64,000 bases of DNA from positions 79,468,794-79,532,793 of the forward strand of contig CM066985.1 in NCBI GenBank assembly GCA_033977485.1. The letters are read 5' to 3'. Each line of letters starts with the position of its first letter. Positions within the stretch are counted from its first letter, which is position 1. Below the pieces are notes generated by a model. That model did no database searches. It saw only the letters and a list, made by a program, of their open reading frames with translations, and had not been told where the DNA came from. A program made the position numbers and the translations under genes. Below are positions 13,601-22,464 of this stretch, one piece after another. Source of the DNA: Hydrangea macrophylla (taxonomy: Eukaryota; Streptophyta; Magnoliopsida; Cornales; Hydrangeaceae).

Positions 13601-14518
13601 GTGCAGAACTTAGATGACAACATGCATAGAGTACACTCAAAACCTTCAAGCTTAGATGTTTATAAACCATAAATCAACATAAATTTGAACAAATGTTTGG
13701 GTTTTAGAAAAGGAGAAAAGTTGAAGATAATCTACTTGGAGCATCTGCAGTGGTGTACTACAAGGTAGGGTAAATTTAAGCCAAGTTCGTGTACAAAAAT
13801 TGGAAAGTCACAGTGGTGTAGGAGCCTAAACAAATTTTTTTTTTCCTTTCAATCTTCAAGCCAAAAAAAAAAAAATCAAAGAGGCTAAAATCGGCAAAGC
13901 CTTTGCCGTTTGGGGACGAAACAGCGAGGCTTTTGCGTTCGGCCACCGAACGGCATTGTCTTTGCCTTTTTGTCACCAAACGGCCTTTTGTTTGCTGTTT
14001 CGTTCTATGGTAAAGAAATTAGTTGAATGGCAAACTTAAGTTCCACTACCCTATACTATCCTAAGTTCCCCTCTACCAACTACTCCACTGTGAACCGCCA
14101 GTAGGATAACTACCCTATTCTCCCCTACACTACTACACCACTGCAGATGCCCTTCTAAGCACTATCAGTTTGTAAAGCTACACATCCTCGTATTAAAAAA
14201 TTAAAAATTAAAAAAAAAAAAAAAAAAAAATCGGCTCAGAAAAGGCAAAAGTAGAAACAGAAATATCAGAAATTCCACTTTAAATCCATCTAAACTTAGC
14301 TTCCATACCCATTAGTGAACTATAAAGTATAAATACATTTAGGAATTTCAAAAAAAGATCTTTGGTAAAGACAAGAAAAGAAAAGAAAAATTTTATGTTC
14401 ATCACATCACAACTTAGAGCTAAACAAGAAAGGAAATAAACAAAACAAAAAGGAAATTAGTAAGTAAAAGCACCAAATCAGAGCTAACCTTATTGAAGAA
14501 ACAGATTTCTTCTGCCAT
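6502..14518 (-). CDS. membrane-anchored sulfotransferase-like P-loop protein, six coding exons
   Basis: Coding exons, in transcription order, are 14518-14489, 12366-12131, 12047-11789, 7869-7690, 7585-7430 and 6669-6502. All have GT-AG borders and compatible phases, giving 342 residues. Residues 27-46 (starting MIVLVFAMICGLYI) form a single membrane anchor after a lysine-rich stretch, as in type II Golgi proteins. Residues 104-114, SVQRSGSGWFE, match the PAPS 5'-phosphosulfate loop of sulfotransferases. RRNLLRRMVS at 200-209 fits the 3'-phosphate-binding segment, and TRHIILYYEDL lies in exon 5. The layout resembles the plant family annotated as P-loop NTPases or nodulation-protein-H-like sulfotransferases. 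The substrate is unknown. The reading frame is intact despite introns of 2.1 kb and 3.9 kb loaded with transposons. The start is chosen because MAEEICFFNK joins exon 2 in phase. Confidence 0.88.
6809..6987. mobile_element. hAT-type MITE in intron 5
   Basis: It is 179 bp long. The left end CACGGCCGGCCTTGAGG and the reverse complement of the right end, CAGGGCCGGTCCCAAGA, are imperfect terminal inverted repeats. The 8-bp flanks CATTGTAT (6801-6808) and CATTGCAT (6988-6995) differ at one base, consistent with an hAT target duplication. It lies within the last intron of the sulfotransferase-like gene. Confidence 0.65.
7624..7689. repeat. compound GT/GA microsatellite abutting a splice donor
   Basis: A (GT)n tract passes into (GA)n and ends exactly at the 3' edge of exon 4 of the sulfotransferase-like gene. 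Read in the gene's direction, the intron begins GTCTCTCTC and runs on as (CT)n(CA)n. The intron is 104 nt, so its retention would shift the frame. Confidence 0.85.
8106..8348 (-). mobile_element. TRIM-like mini-retroelement, decayed, in intron 3
   Basis: On the minus strand two related terminal repeats start TGTTTAAGAGCTTGATATAA (from 8348) and TGTTGTGAGTAGTTGAAATA (from 8183). Both contain TTTAGCTT/CTTAAGCT-type cores followed by GGAGCAAC. The layout is the same as that of the element at 10271-10565, in opposite orientation. The primer-binding site is not recognisable and no target duplication was seen, so this copy is older. Confidence 0.5.
9348..9500. mobile_element. palindromic MITE in intron 3
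   Basis: The left arm (GCATGGCAACGTTACGG) and the reverse complement of the right arm (GCATGGAAATGTTGAGG) match over about 45 bp, continuing into GTTTTCRGTTTTTGTTT. The element is about 150 bp and non-coding. CTCTTA occurs at both edges and may be a target duplication, but the exact ends are uncertain. Confidence 0.5.
10271..10565 (+). mobile_element. TRIM (terminal-repeat retrotransposon in miniature) in intron 3
   Basis: Terminal repeats of 73 bp (10271-10343) and 68 bp (10498-10565) begin TGTCGAAGG and TGTTGAAGG and share CTAAC..TTAAGCTTTTGGAG. The first is followed immediately by TGGTATCAAAGC (10344-10355), a near match to the initiator tRNA-Met primer site TGGTATCAGAGC. A purine-rich tract, GTGAGGAAGGG, precedes the second. 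ACAAT flanks both sides (10266-10270 and 10566-10570) as a 5-bp target duplication. It encodes nothing and depends on other retroelements. Confidence 0.75.
10593..10672 (+). repeat. extra TRIM terminal repeat in tandem
   Basis: A third copy starts TGTTGAAGGTTGATATCATG and ends with TAACTTAACA, again followed by ACAAT and a copy of the 3' flank (AAGTCTCAT). The terminal repeat and its flank have therefore been duplicated together next to the TRIM, for example by unequal recombination. Confidence 0.6.
12367..13737. other. intron 1 of the sulfotransferase-like gene, left part
   Basis: There is no supported gene here. About 12730-13680 is less AT-rich and has the look of a decayed retroelement, but no terminal repeats or coding motifs could be identified. 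Short frames in this stretch have no recognisable content. Confidence 0.35.
13738..14152. mobile_element. MITE with GCATCTGCAGTGGTG ends, in intron 1
   Basis: The left end GGAGCATCTGCAGTGGTG and the reverse complement of the right end, GGGCATCTGCAGTGGTG, are near-identical inverted repeats. Weaker inverted similarity (GTAGGGTA/GTAGGGGA) lies further in. The 415-bp interior contains several GCCGTTTGG/CCAAACGGC motifs. The target duplication is unclear, so the superfamily is not assigned. Confidence 0.6.
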
Positions 14519-14576
14519 TGGTCCCAACAAAGTAACAGAGAAGAAGAAAAGCTATGGCGACTCCTTCAAATGTCAT
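14490..14576 (-). other. possible uORF overlapping the sulfotransferase-like start codon
   Basis: An ATG at 14576-14574 opens a 28-codon frame (starting MTFEGVAIAFLL). It is out of frame with the main start at 14518 and ends with TAA at 14490-14492, one base before the exon 1 donor. If the transcript begins upstream of 14576, ribosomes that use this ATG would terminate beyond the main start and repress the main product. The transcription start is not known. Confidence 0.4.
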
Positions 14577-14578
14577 AT

Positions 14579-14580
<2 letters not shown>

Positions 14581-14623
<43 letters not shown>
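14581..14623. repeat. (GA)n microsatellite in the 5' region of the sulfotransferase-like gene
   Basis: A pure AG tract of 43 bases lies about 60 bp upstream of the start codon. It reads as (CT)n on the gene strand, as is common in plant 5' UTRs and core promoters. Confidence 0.9.
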
Positions 14624-14624
<1 letters not shown>

Positions 14625-14626
<2 letters not shown>

Positions 14627-15261
14627 CCTGGGGAGTGCTACTTTCCTGTGAAAAACAAACCCATTAAATCTCTTCTTCTGCTCAAGAACCGGGTCCCTCT
14701 CGCCTTGATGGTCTCTTGCAGATTAGATTTTGTTTGAAAAGATATGATACAGGGAAAACTATACAGATACCCCTCATGTATTGCTCTTTTCATTAATTCC
14801 CCCCTAAACTATTTTTTTCCTCAAATGGACCCCCTCAAATACTCCCTCATGTAGTCATGCCCTCACAAATAGAACTAAAAATTCAACATGTTGACCCCTA
14901 AATTATTGTTTTTCTTTTCAAATTGACCGCCTCAAATACGTTTTTTTTTTTTTGGATGTCAAGGTTGTAAGTGTGATATGGTATCTAAAACCAATTATAT
15001 CCCTTTATTAGTTCAATTGCCCATCTATTTCTAGGGGAATCTCAATTCACATAAATCAAAACTGTTTCTTTTTATTAGCGATGTAATATAAATGTAAGAG
15101 CATTCAAGTTTCAAAAGCTTTTAAGAATTTCTTCCCCTGGTAAGTGACCTGCAAGCTCTATAATTGATGCAAGGGGTACTTTTGGAAAATAGAAAATACT
15201 AAGGACTTGATACAAATTATTTTTAACTCAAGGATCTATTGCCAGTTAATCATATTGTATG
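14625..15261. other. promoter-side intergenic stretch, no gene seen
   Basis: The interval between the sulfotransferase-like gene and the MULE. Around 14755-14960 there are pyrimidine-rich repeats (ATACCCCTCATGTATT, TTCCCCCCTAAACTATT) resembling degenerate transposon ends. I see no convincing TATA box for the minus-strand gene. Confidence 0.3.
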
Positions 15262-15417
15262 GGGATATAAGACTAAAAAAAACAAAAATGATACACGCAC
15301 ACACCAAACCACCCACTAAAACACCCTCAGGCCCTTCTAAGCATTTTTTTAAAAATTCCTGTGGGACCCACACTCAAAATCCCTAATACCCAAATGTTTT
15401 CCCTCCATGTCCAAATC

Positions 15418-15454
<37 letters not shown>

Positions 15455-15565
15455 ACCCGCAAACCCCTGACCCCTTCCCCTCACGGCCGTCGACGCCGGG
15501 ACCGGACCGTCGCCGGAGCGACGTCCACTGCATGTCGCCGCCGTCCACTGTTTCTTGGTAAGTCT

Positions 15566-15596
<31 letters not shown>

Positions 15597-16444
15597 TTGT
15601 GTCTCTCTGAAAAACAAAGAGTAATATTTTGTGTTTCAGTAGAAGAAATGTGCTAATTAGTAAACTTCATAGCTAGGTGTCTCTCTCTAATGAACTATTA
15701 GAGTCTTTCAATGGTTCTTTCACTCAGAATGGTCATATATAGCATATTGTAAAGAACATGGTCAAATTAGTTGAGTCTTTGGTTGAAGATGCTAAGTTTG
15801 ACAGATTCATGTATGAATTGGAAATTAAAATCACTTAATACAATGGATTTGTTACTTGAAGAAGTAAGAATGACATTTTAGTCATGTTTGGTACTTGTCT
15901 GCAATTATTTCTCATAATCGTCATTGGTGGCCTACTGGTGAAAGGGGCAAACTTGAGATAAAAAAATAAAATCGGGAGTGTTAGGTTTTACTATTATGGG
16001 TTAATGGCCGGCTAGATTAGATGCAATAAACCTATAATTTGTCTTAGTGGATGATTAACAAAAGCGATATAGTTGAACAATAACTTTTTACATGATTGCG
16101 TTACAAAAACCTTATAAAGATTGAATAGTTAAGGAAAAAAAAAACTAATATCTAAAGAACAAAAGACCAGCACTTCATATCATTGACCTTTTATGTTTTA
16201 AGTTGAGCAACAAAAACCCGCAACTTAAGCAGAACAATCTATGTTTTTTAGGTAAAAAGTACTGGGAGAATTCAATTAACAATTACAGTTTTTCATAATA
16301 TAATGAGAATTTCTCACTCTTTTCAAGTGGGAAATTTCTCATACATACTGAGAAATTCTCAATGTTTACTGAGAAATCCTCAATGTTCACTGAGAAATTT
16401 CTCATATAATATAAGAAAATTCTCATATTTACTGAGAAATTCTC
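15262..16444 (+). repeat. left inverted arm of the MULE
   Basis: It is inverted relative to 18553-19721. It contains a 34-base C run (15421-15454) where the right arm has an interrupted GGGGGGG..GGGTTCTGGGGGGG segment, so slippage occurred after the arms formed. It also holds a (CT)n tract at 15570-15596. The short proline- and serine-rich frames here come from these simple repeats. Confidence 0.85.
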
Positions 16445-16620
16445 AATGTTTACTGAGAAATTCTCAATGTTTACTGAGAATTTTCTCATAGTTTAGTGAA
16501 ACATTTCCCATATAATATGAGAAAATTCTCATATTTACTGAGAAATTCTCAATGTTTACTGAGAAATCCTCAATGTTGACTGAGAAATTTCTCATAGTTT
16601 AGTGAGACATTTCTCATACT
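16303..16620. repeat. array of GAGAAATTCTC palindromes
   Basis: Units such as ACTGAGAAATTCTCAATGTT recur about every 20-33 bp. Each contains the self-complementary core GAGAAATTCTC or GAGAAATTTCTC. The array extends about 175 bp beyond the end of the inverted arm on this side, while the right arm holds only the shorter version (18553-18690). Confidence 0.85.
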
Positions 16621-16712
16621 AGTATAAGCCATTACATCAGTCTTCCAGAAAATGGCATCATCAAACAAATGTCTTACGATTAATTGTGCTAGTGATGTAT
16701 TTTGATAGAACA

Positions 16713-17139
16713 ATGTCTTCATCAAGTAATAAAGCTCCTCCATTGAATTGTGTGAAAGTGCCATTAAAGAAGTGTTGGTGTGGAAGAGTAGCAATATTGA
16801 AAACTTCGCAAAAGGAATGGAGCAAGGATTGTTTGTTTTACTCATGCCCGGGATATCTAGTAAGGCTTACTTCTTTGAATAGATTGCATTACTAAATATA
16901 TGCTGTTTTTTATAAGGGTTTTTTTTTATATTAACAACTTGTTTCATTCATAGGATCACAGACAACCATGCAATTTCTTTCTATGGTGCGAAGACAACAG
17001 TAAAGACGACATTGAGACTGATGCAACTTCATCAAAGTGTAATGTCAACGAAATGAAAGACTGTCGACATGAAGTGAAGACAACGATACAACATGGAGAA
17101 AATCAAATATGTGTTGAAATAAAAAAAAATGGGCAATAA
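16713..17139 (+). CDS. GRF-type zinc-finger protein carried by the MULE, two exons
   Basis: Exons 16713-16859 and 16954-17139 join in phase 0 (CTA|GTAAGG donor; TTCATAG acceptor), giving 110 residues. Residues about 20-62 form a GRF zinc finger: CWCG at 21-24, then LFYSCP in exon 1 and CNFFLWCED in exon 2, with four metal ligands C, C, C and C. The intron splits the finger exactly between its second and third strand, as in plant GRF-only proteins. The family is common in plant transposon-rich DNA and is presumed to bind single-stranded nucleic acid. The acidic tail has no recognisable domain. It could be an accessory transposon gene or a captured host gene; the intact frame and splice sites favour recent function. 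Confidence 0.72.
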
Positions 17140-17543
17140 GCTCTTTTTGAGAATGCTAGTCATATGTGCTTTGATGTTTTTATTAGGAAAACAAATGTAG
17201 TTTCTTTCCGTTTGAGAACTTCTCTTTATTTTAGTTTTTTTTTTGTAATTTGTCATGTAAGGAATCAATGAACACTTGTGTAAGTATTTGTGCCTAAATG
17301 TTTTCTATAATAGTCATGTTAATTTTTTTTTTTTAGCAACAAGTCAAAATGTATTAGTAAAGCCACAGGCCAAAATGAAAGTTACACCCTAATATTAACG
17401 ATACACATATCAACAAAACAAAACATCCCAAACATACCACTCCCACAAATTGTAAGCAAACACGAGACTGAGACCCTAGCAAAATACCCCTCACATAAGC
17501 ACTACCACAACCAAACTTACTGCTAAACACTATAGCACATCCA

Positions 17544-17665
17544 ACATACATCAAATAAAGTCATACTAAACGCTTCCAAACTATCAAATAAAGTCATACT
17601 AAATGCTTTCAAACCATCAAATACAGTCATTGTCTAATTCATGAACCCATCACATAAAGTCATAA
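17544..17665. repeat. short tandem repeat between convergent MULE genes
   Basis: Three copies of a unit of about 40 bp containing CATCAAATAAAGTCATACTAA, with small differences. It lies in the non-coding interval where the plus-strand zinc-finger gene and the minus-strand exons converge. Confidence 0.55.
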
Positions 17666-17676
17666 TAATCAAAGTT

Positions 17677-17889
17677 TCATCTCATTCCCAAATTTGGATG
17701 AAATCCAAGACTTGGGGACATTCCTACATTCGGCTCTTGAAATGCAAGACTTGGGTCTATTCCCACATTCGGCTCTTGAAAGGCAAGACTTGAGTCTATT
17801 CCCACATTTGGCGGTTGAAATGTAAGACTTCCTTGTATGCTCATTCGGCTCTGTTGTGTACAATGCTCGTTCCTGTTCTCGTCATAGCC
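17677..17889 (-). pseudogene. terminal exon with PNVGIDPSLAFQE repeats (MULE-carried gene remnant)
   Basis: A minus-strand frame of 70 codons opens right after a good acceptor (ATTTTTAG|GGCTATGACG) and ends with TGA at 17677. It contains two and a half to three copies of a motif like PNVGIDPSLAFQE. It looks like the last exon of a gene whose upstream exons are partly lost. The transposase fragment just upstream on the same strand is the obvious partner, but no clean phase-compatible donor joins the two. Confidence 0.45.
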
Positions 17890-17922
17890 CTAAAAATAAA
17901 TGCAAAATGCAAAGTAAAAAAA

Positions 17923-18560
17923 TCACAGTGACCTTATATTAACGAAAAACATTAATATTAATATATTAATATTGTCAAAAGCTGGTACCCATCGATGCCT
18001 CTCCTCATACAAACCAAGTAACCATTCATTACTTTCTAGCTGATATTTTTCAATGAAATTGCCCCAAGCATCTTCAAATTCTTGAATGGTTAATGAATCA
18101 TAAACAGCATTTTGCAACATAAATTTGATCGATTCATATTCTTTGTATCCTTTCAATTTTTCAGGCAACTTTTTCATGATATGCCATAAGCACCATCGGT
18201 GCCGTGCATTAGGAAAAACAACCTCTATTGATTTCTTCATGGCTCTGTCTTGATCTGTTATTATTGCATTGGGTGGACAATCAGACATACATGTAAGCCA
18301 AGACTGCAACAACCACGTAAAGGTCTCAGTATCTTCACTTGAGATCAACCCACACCCTAGCAATACTGACTGCCCATGATGGTTCACCCCTACGAAAGGT
18401 GCAAATGGCATGTCATATTTATTAACCAAATATGTAGTATCAAACGTAACCACGTCACCAAATTCTTTGTATACAGCCCTACTCCTTGCATCAGCCCAAA
18501 AAACATTCTTTAGGCGACCCTTTTCATCCAAATCCATCATGTAGAAGAAGTCAGAATTTC
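17923..18560 (-). pseudogene. truncated FAR1/MULE transposase domain
   Basis: The minus-strand frame from about 18560 begins DFFYMMDLDEKGRLKN and matches the MULE transposase core of FAR1-related proteins. FDTTY carries the first catalytic aspartate, IITDQD the second, and HRWCLWHIMKKLP follows. Translation stops near YEERHRWVP, before the segment holding the third catalytic acid and the SWIM finger. The N-terminal FAR1 zinc finger is also missing: the domain starts exactly where the inverted arm ends, and the nominal start codon lies within arm sequence. It is therefore cut at both ends and should be inactive as a transposase. Confidence 0.8.
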
Positions 18561-19721
18561 TCAGTAAATATAAGAATTTTCTCATATTATATGAGAAATT
18601 TCTCAGTGAACATTGAGGATTTCTCAGTAAACATTGAGAATTTCTCAGTATGTATGAGAAATTTTCCACTTGAAAAGAGTGAGAAATTCTCATTATATTA
18701 TGAAAAACTGTATTTGTTAATTGAATTCTCCCAGTACTTTTTACCTAAAAAACATAGATTGTTCTGCTTAAGTTGCGGGTTTTTGTTGCTCAACTTAAAA
18801 CATAAAAGGTCAATGATATGAAGTGTTGGTCTTTTGTTCTTTAGATATTAGTTTCTTTTTTTTTTTCTTAACTATTCAATCTTTATAAGGTTTTTGTAAC
18901 GCAATCATGTAAAAAGTTATTGTTCAACTATATCGCTTTTGTTAATCATCCACTAAGACATAAATTATAGGTTTATTGCATCTAATCTAGCCGGCCATTA
19001 ACCCATAATAGTAAAACCTAACACTCCCAATTTTATTTTTTTATCTCAAGTTTGCCCCTTTCACCAGTAGGCCACCAATGACGATTATGAGAAATAATTG
19101 CAGACAAGTACCAAACATGACTAAAATGTCATTCTTACTTCTTCAAGTAACAAATCCATTGTATTAAGTGATTTTAATTTCCAATTCATACATGAATCTG
19201 TTAAACTTAGCATCTTCAACCAAAGACTCAACTAGTTTGACCATGTTCTTTACAATATGCTATATATGACCATTCTGAGTGAAAGAACCATTGAAAGACT
19301 CTAATAGTTCATTAGAGAGAGACACCTAGCTATGAAGTTTACTAATTAGCACATTTCTTCTACTGAAACACAAAATATTACTCTTTGTTTTTCAGAGAGA
19401 CACAAAGAGAGAGAGAGAGAGAGAGAGAGAGAAGACTTACCAAGAAACAGTGGACGGCGGCGACATGCAGTGGACGGCGCTCCGGCGACGGTCCGGTCCC
19501 GGCGTAGACGGCCGTGAGGGGAAGGGGTCAGGGGTTTGCGGGTGGGGGGGCTTTGGGTTCTGGGGGGGACTGATTTGGACATGGAGGGAAAACATTTGGG
19601 TATTAGGGATTTTGGGTGTAGGTCCCACAGGAATTTTTAAAAAATTGCTTAGAAGGGCCTAAGGGTGTTTTAGTGGGTGGTTTGGTGTGTGTGTGTATCA
19701 TTTTTGCTAAAAAAAAATCCC
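18553..19721 (-). repeat. right inverted arm of the MULE
   Basis: It is the inverted counterpart of 15262-16444, including the GAGAAATTCTC cluster, the AATTCTCCCAGTACTTTT segment and the GA tract at 19403-19431. The junction with the transposase fragment is abrupt at about 18553. Confidence 0.85.
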
Positions 19722-19856
19722 ATAATAGATTAGATGTACTATTTTGACAAACAAAAAAAAAGAAGCTTGCATTGACAACACGTGGCATCTACTTTTTCAA
19801 TTTCATAAAGTAAAAAATGTGATTTGTGTGTGGTGGGAGAGAACATCGATCGCTAA

Positions 19857-20275
19857 GAGCATCCACAGTGGTGTTCCTAAATTTTATTTTAAACTTAGCT
19901 AAATTGTGGTATAGGTTTAGTGCCTCATGTAGTGTTCTAGTTAGGGGACGACACATACAAAGTCTTGAGCAAAGTGGACAGCACACAGTGTACTGTGAGG
20001 ATCTAGACAGCTCACACTATGCTATAAGAAGCATTTCCCTTTTAAGTGGTCGATGGTACATGGAGTTCCGTGAAGTGGTGGACGACAGTGGTAGACGGCA
20101 CACACAATGTCGTTTTGGCTGAACTTTGTGGTACTTAAGTGTGCCACAAACTTAAGTTTTCTTAAATTTAACTAATGTATACATTAGTACATTCAACACC
20201 ACTGTGAACCATTTTTCTTAAGTTCCTTAAATTTAACAAAGTTCTGTGGGTTTTTCAACACCATCGTGGATACTC
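19857..20275. mobile_element. MITE with GAGCATCCACAGTGGTGTT ends
   Basis: The left end GAGCATCCACAGTGGTGTT and the reverse complement of the right end, GAGTATCCACGATGGTGTT, form inverted repeats. The inner parts (CTTAAATTTAAC) are also repeated. It resembles the intron 1 MITE at 13738-14152. No clean target duplication. Confidence 0.55.
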
Positions 20276-20740
20276 TATTATAGGGTTGGGCAATCAATCG
20301 GTTCGGTTTTAAACTGACAACTTCAAGTCAGGTTGTTCAGCTTCGGGTTGGTGATTTTGATACCGAAATCTGAACTGAAATAAAGTTTAAAAATATAGTA
20401 CGGGTTCAGAAATGTAAGTTTGGGTTCGGTTCAAAACTTCGGGTTGAAATTCAACTGAAGTTTTTTAAAAAAAAAAACTTTTTATTTTTTTTTTCTTTTT
20501 TCCTTTTTTGTATATAATAATAACAACCTGATTAATGAATTACTTTAAAGCCTTTAATAAATAAAAAAAGCACCAACACAAGCCACAAGTTTTTTTATAT
20601 TTAAAAATGGCATTTTATACGTTTGAAAGTTAGAAAGTTCGGGTCCGGTACGGGTTGAAAAACTCTACTGAAATCCGAACTCAACTTACAAGTTTGGTTC
20701 GGTTTCAAATTGAACTGACTTTGGTTTGAGTTTTGTAACA
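20276..20740. other. decayed element rich in GGTTCGGTTT motifs
   Basis: Repeats of TCGGTTCGGTTT, CTTCGGGTTG and GGTTCGGTTTC in both orientations suggest a degenerate hAT-type non-autonomous element. The ends are not definable and nothing is coding. Confidence 0.3.
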
Positions 20741-21683
20741 CCCGTACCCAGAAAAAGGGTTAATTAACATGTTAATATGCATTAATTCATGTGATTAGTG
20801 TATATAATAGATTAAGGGGAGGCTTTGGACTGACCCGTAAAAAAGTTCTCAGTGTGGAGAGACAGGTAATGAAGTGGGACCCAGTGAAAGGCCCAGATAA
20901 TAAAAATTTGCATTTACATGTTCGATGCATTTTATATGATTGAATGAGAATATGTTTAACATACTTTCATATTATATTGTTATATGTTAGCTTTTAGTAC
21001 CAGTTTGGGTACCTATTTAAGGGTATAGATGAAAATGATTCATAATTAGCAGGTATTGATACGCACAAAAATATCCAGTCAAAGTCAGCTTCTGCCACCT
21101 CATCAAAGAATGCCGAGTCAACTGGTGATTTCGCTCATCACGCAACCACGTCAATTTGTTTACCTAGAGCTGCCCGGGTTCGACCTACAGGTCGGGTGCA
21201 TGATGCTGTCCCACCCCACAATTGGCGCAGCCTGGGCATATCCTGTGACCTACTCCACAAAGGTTCCATACAGTTTCCTATCTCAGCTAGAAGACTAATG
21301 GGAAGCCTAGATAATTTCCTAACTACATTAGGAAACTTCCATGATTTGCGCTAATAAGTTGCAATTAGATTATGTTGTCATATCAACTTACTTACCTTGT
21401 ACGAGTGGACTATTGTATCTATAGAAGAGCCCACTCATCCCCTTTAAGGGGGATCACATTCTTACCCAACAGAATCGTATTTTTGCATTGCACTCATACT
21501 CTGCTCGGCCGATTTCTGGTATCTCCAAGCCATTATTGGTTCACCAAAGACCCCCAACGACTTTCATATCATAATGCACGTGCTCAAATACACATGTGGA
21601 TGTAGGTTCCTTAATTAATAGGATCGAACCACACTCAAATCTCCCTTGTCTATTTCTTCTTATTCTCTAACCCAAATTTTGGC
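20741..21683 (+). repeat. gypsy LTR remnants with downstream leader
   Basis: TGTAACACCCGTACCCAG near 20741 looks like an LTR start that is truncated by about 21050. A second segment beginning TGATACGCAC (about 21058) ends TTTTGGCA near 21683. It is followed by CGGCTTGGCTCCATCTGTGG, the spacing and sequence type of a gypsy primer-binding site and leader. Boundaries are approximate. Confidence 0.4.
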
Positions 21684-21753
21684 ATCATCGGCTTGGCTCC
21701 ATCTGTGGGAAACGACAGTTTTTCTCCTTAAAACAAATCTATTACTAATCAAC

Positions 21754-22021
21754 ATGCCGCCGAAAGAAGGGTAAGAAAACCGCTGCTCCAACAGATTTGG
21801 CGGGTTCACAGGCCGGGCATTCAGCGGCCTCCATGACCTCAGAGCAGATCACCGTGGCCCTTTGCGTAATTACTGTAAGGTCAGCGTCAGGCCCAGCAGC
21901 AAATCGAGGCACTGCTGGCCCGACAGGATAAGCCCTCTCAAGCCGAGGATCAGCTTGGGAACGACGCACGTGATTGCGTGCCCATGCGGACTCGACAGCC
22001 CGCCCATACAACACCAGTATC
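21754..22021 (+). pseudogene. gypsy gag, N-terminal fragment (interrupted)
   Basis: ATG at 21754 is followed within seven codons by a frameshift and a stop. In another frame a Lys-, Ala- and Pro-rich gag-like N-terminus continues to 22021, where a solo LTR interrupts it. The coding sense resumes at 45378, after the matching GTATC duplication. This is the oldest layer of the nest and is not functional. Confidence 0.55.
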
Positions 22022-22464
22022 TGTAGACACCCCAATTTTGACCGACCGCCGAATTTAGGAGAGCGTCACCTCCACGTCCGATGATGATAAGGACCGAAAG
22101 ATTCGAAGTATTCTAAGATCTTCAGAAAGTTCTCCAAACGCAGTAAAATTTCACAGAAAGAGGAAAATACCAGGTATTTAGGAGAATTCGGGTATAAAAC
22201 ACAATTTTCGGAAAAAATCCTCAAAAATCATTTGCTTTGGGAAAAAGAAAATCTAAAAGAGGGAATCTTAGCTAAAAACGGCACATGGCGGACTGCCGCG
22301 GCACTCACTGAGTGCCGCACGGCAGTCATAGAGTGTCGGGCCGGCATTCACCAAGTGCCGCCAACAATTTCTGACTACCGTTCACTTTTAAAGTCTGTAT
22401 TTTGCAGAGCAATACGTATGCGGATGCGAATAAGAACAAAAAACTGATAAAGTAAGACTGACAA
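22022..22464 (+). repeat. solo LTR, left part (continues at 42990)
   Basis: It starts TGTAGACACCCCAATTTTGA. GTATC at 22017-22021 matches GTATC at 45373-45377. The LTR is cut at 22464 by the young Tat/Ogre element, whose GACAA duplication marks the split. It contains GC-rich CTGCCGCGGCAC-type repeats at 22285-22370 like those of the inner element, so the two LTR families are related. Confidence 0.75.

Larger units (their letters stand above)
15262..19721. mobile_element. MULE-like element with about 1.2-kb inverted arms
   Basis: The left arm (15262 to about 16444) reappears inverted at about 18553-19721 with very high similarity over its length. Both ends start GGGAT followed by CAAAAATGATACAC. 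Between the arms lie a GRF zinc-finger gene (plus strand), a transposase fragment and a terminal exon (minus strand). Long inverted repeats plus a FAR1/MULE transposase domain point to a Mutator-like element. The flanking 9-mers ATATTGTAT and ATAATAGAT agree at only 6 of 9 positions, so the target duplication is decayed or the ends are a base or two off. The element cannot encode a complete transposase. Confidence 0.75.

Noticed and set aside
15361..15617. Overlapping proline-, glycine- and serine-rich reading frames on both strands
   Set aside because: They are created by the C homopolymer and the (CT)n tract within the MULE arm. The inverted copy at 19346-19662 reads differently, so no protein is conserved.
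16283..16491. Repetitive Asn/Phe/Ser-rich frames on both strands
   Set aside because: Both strands are open because the GAGAAATTCTC units are palindromic. They reflect the repeat, not coding.
16303..16620. Regularly spaced short repeats that could suggest a CRISPR array
   Set aside because: Units are palindromic and variable with no unique spacers, and the setting is a plant MULE.
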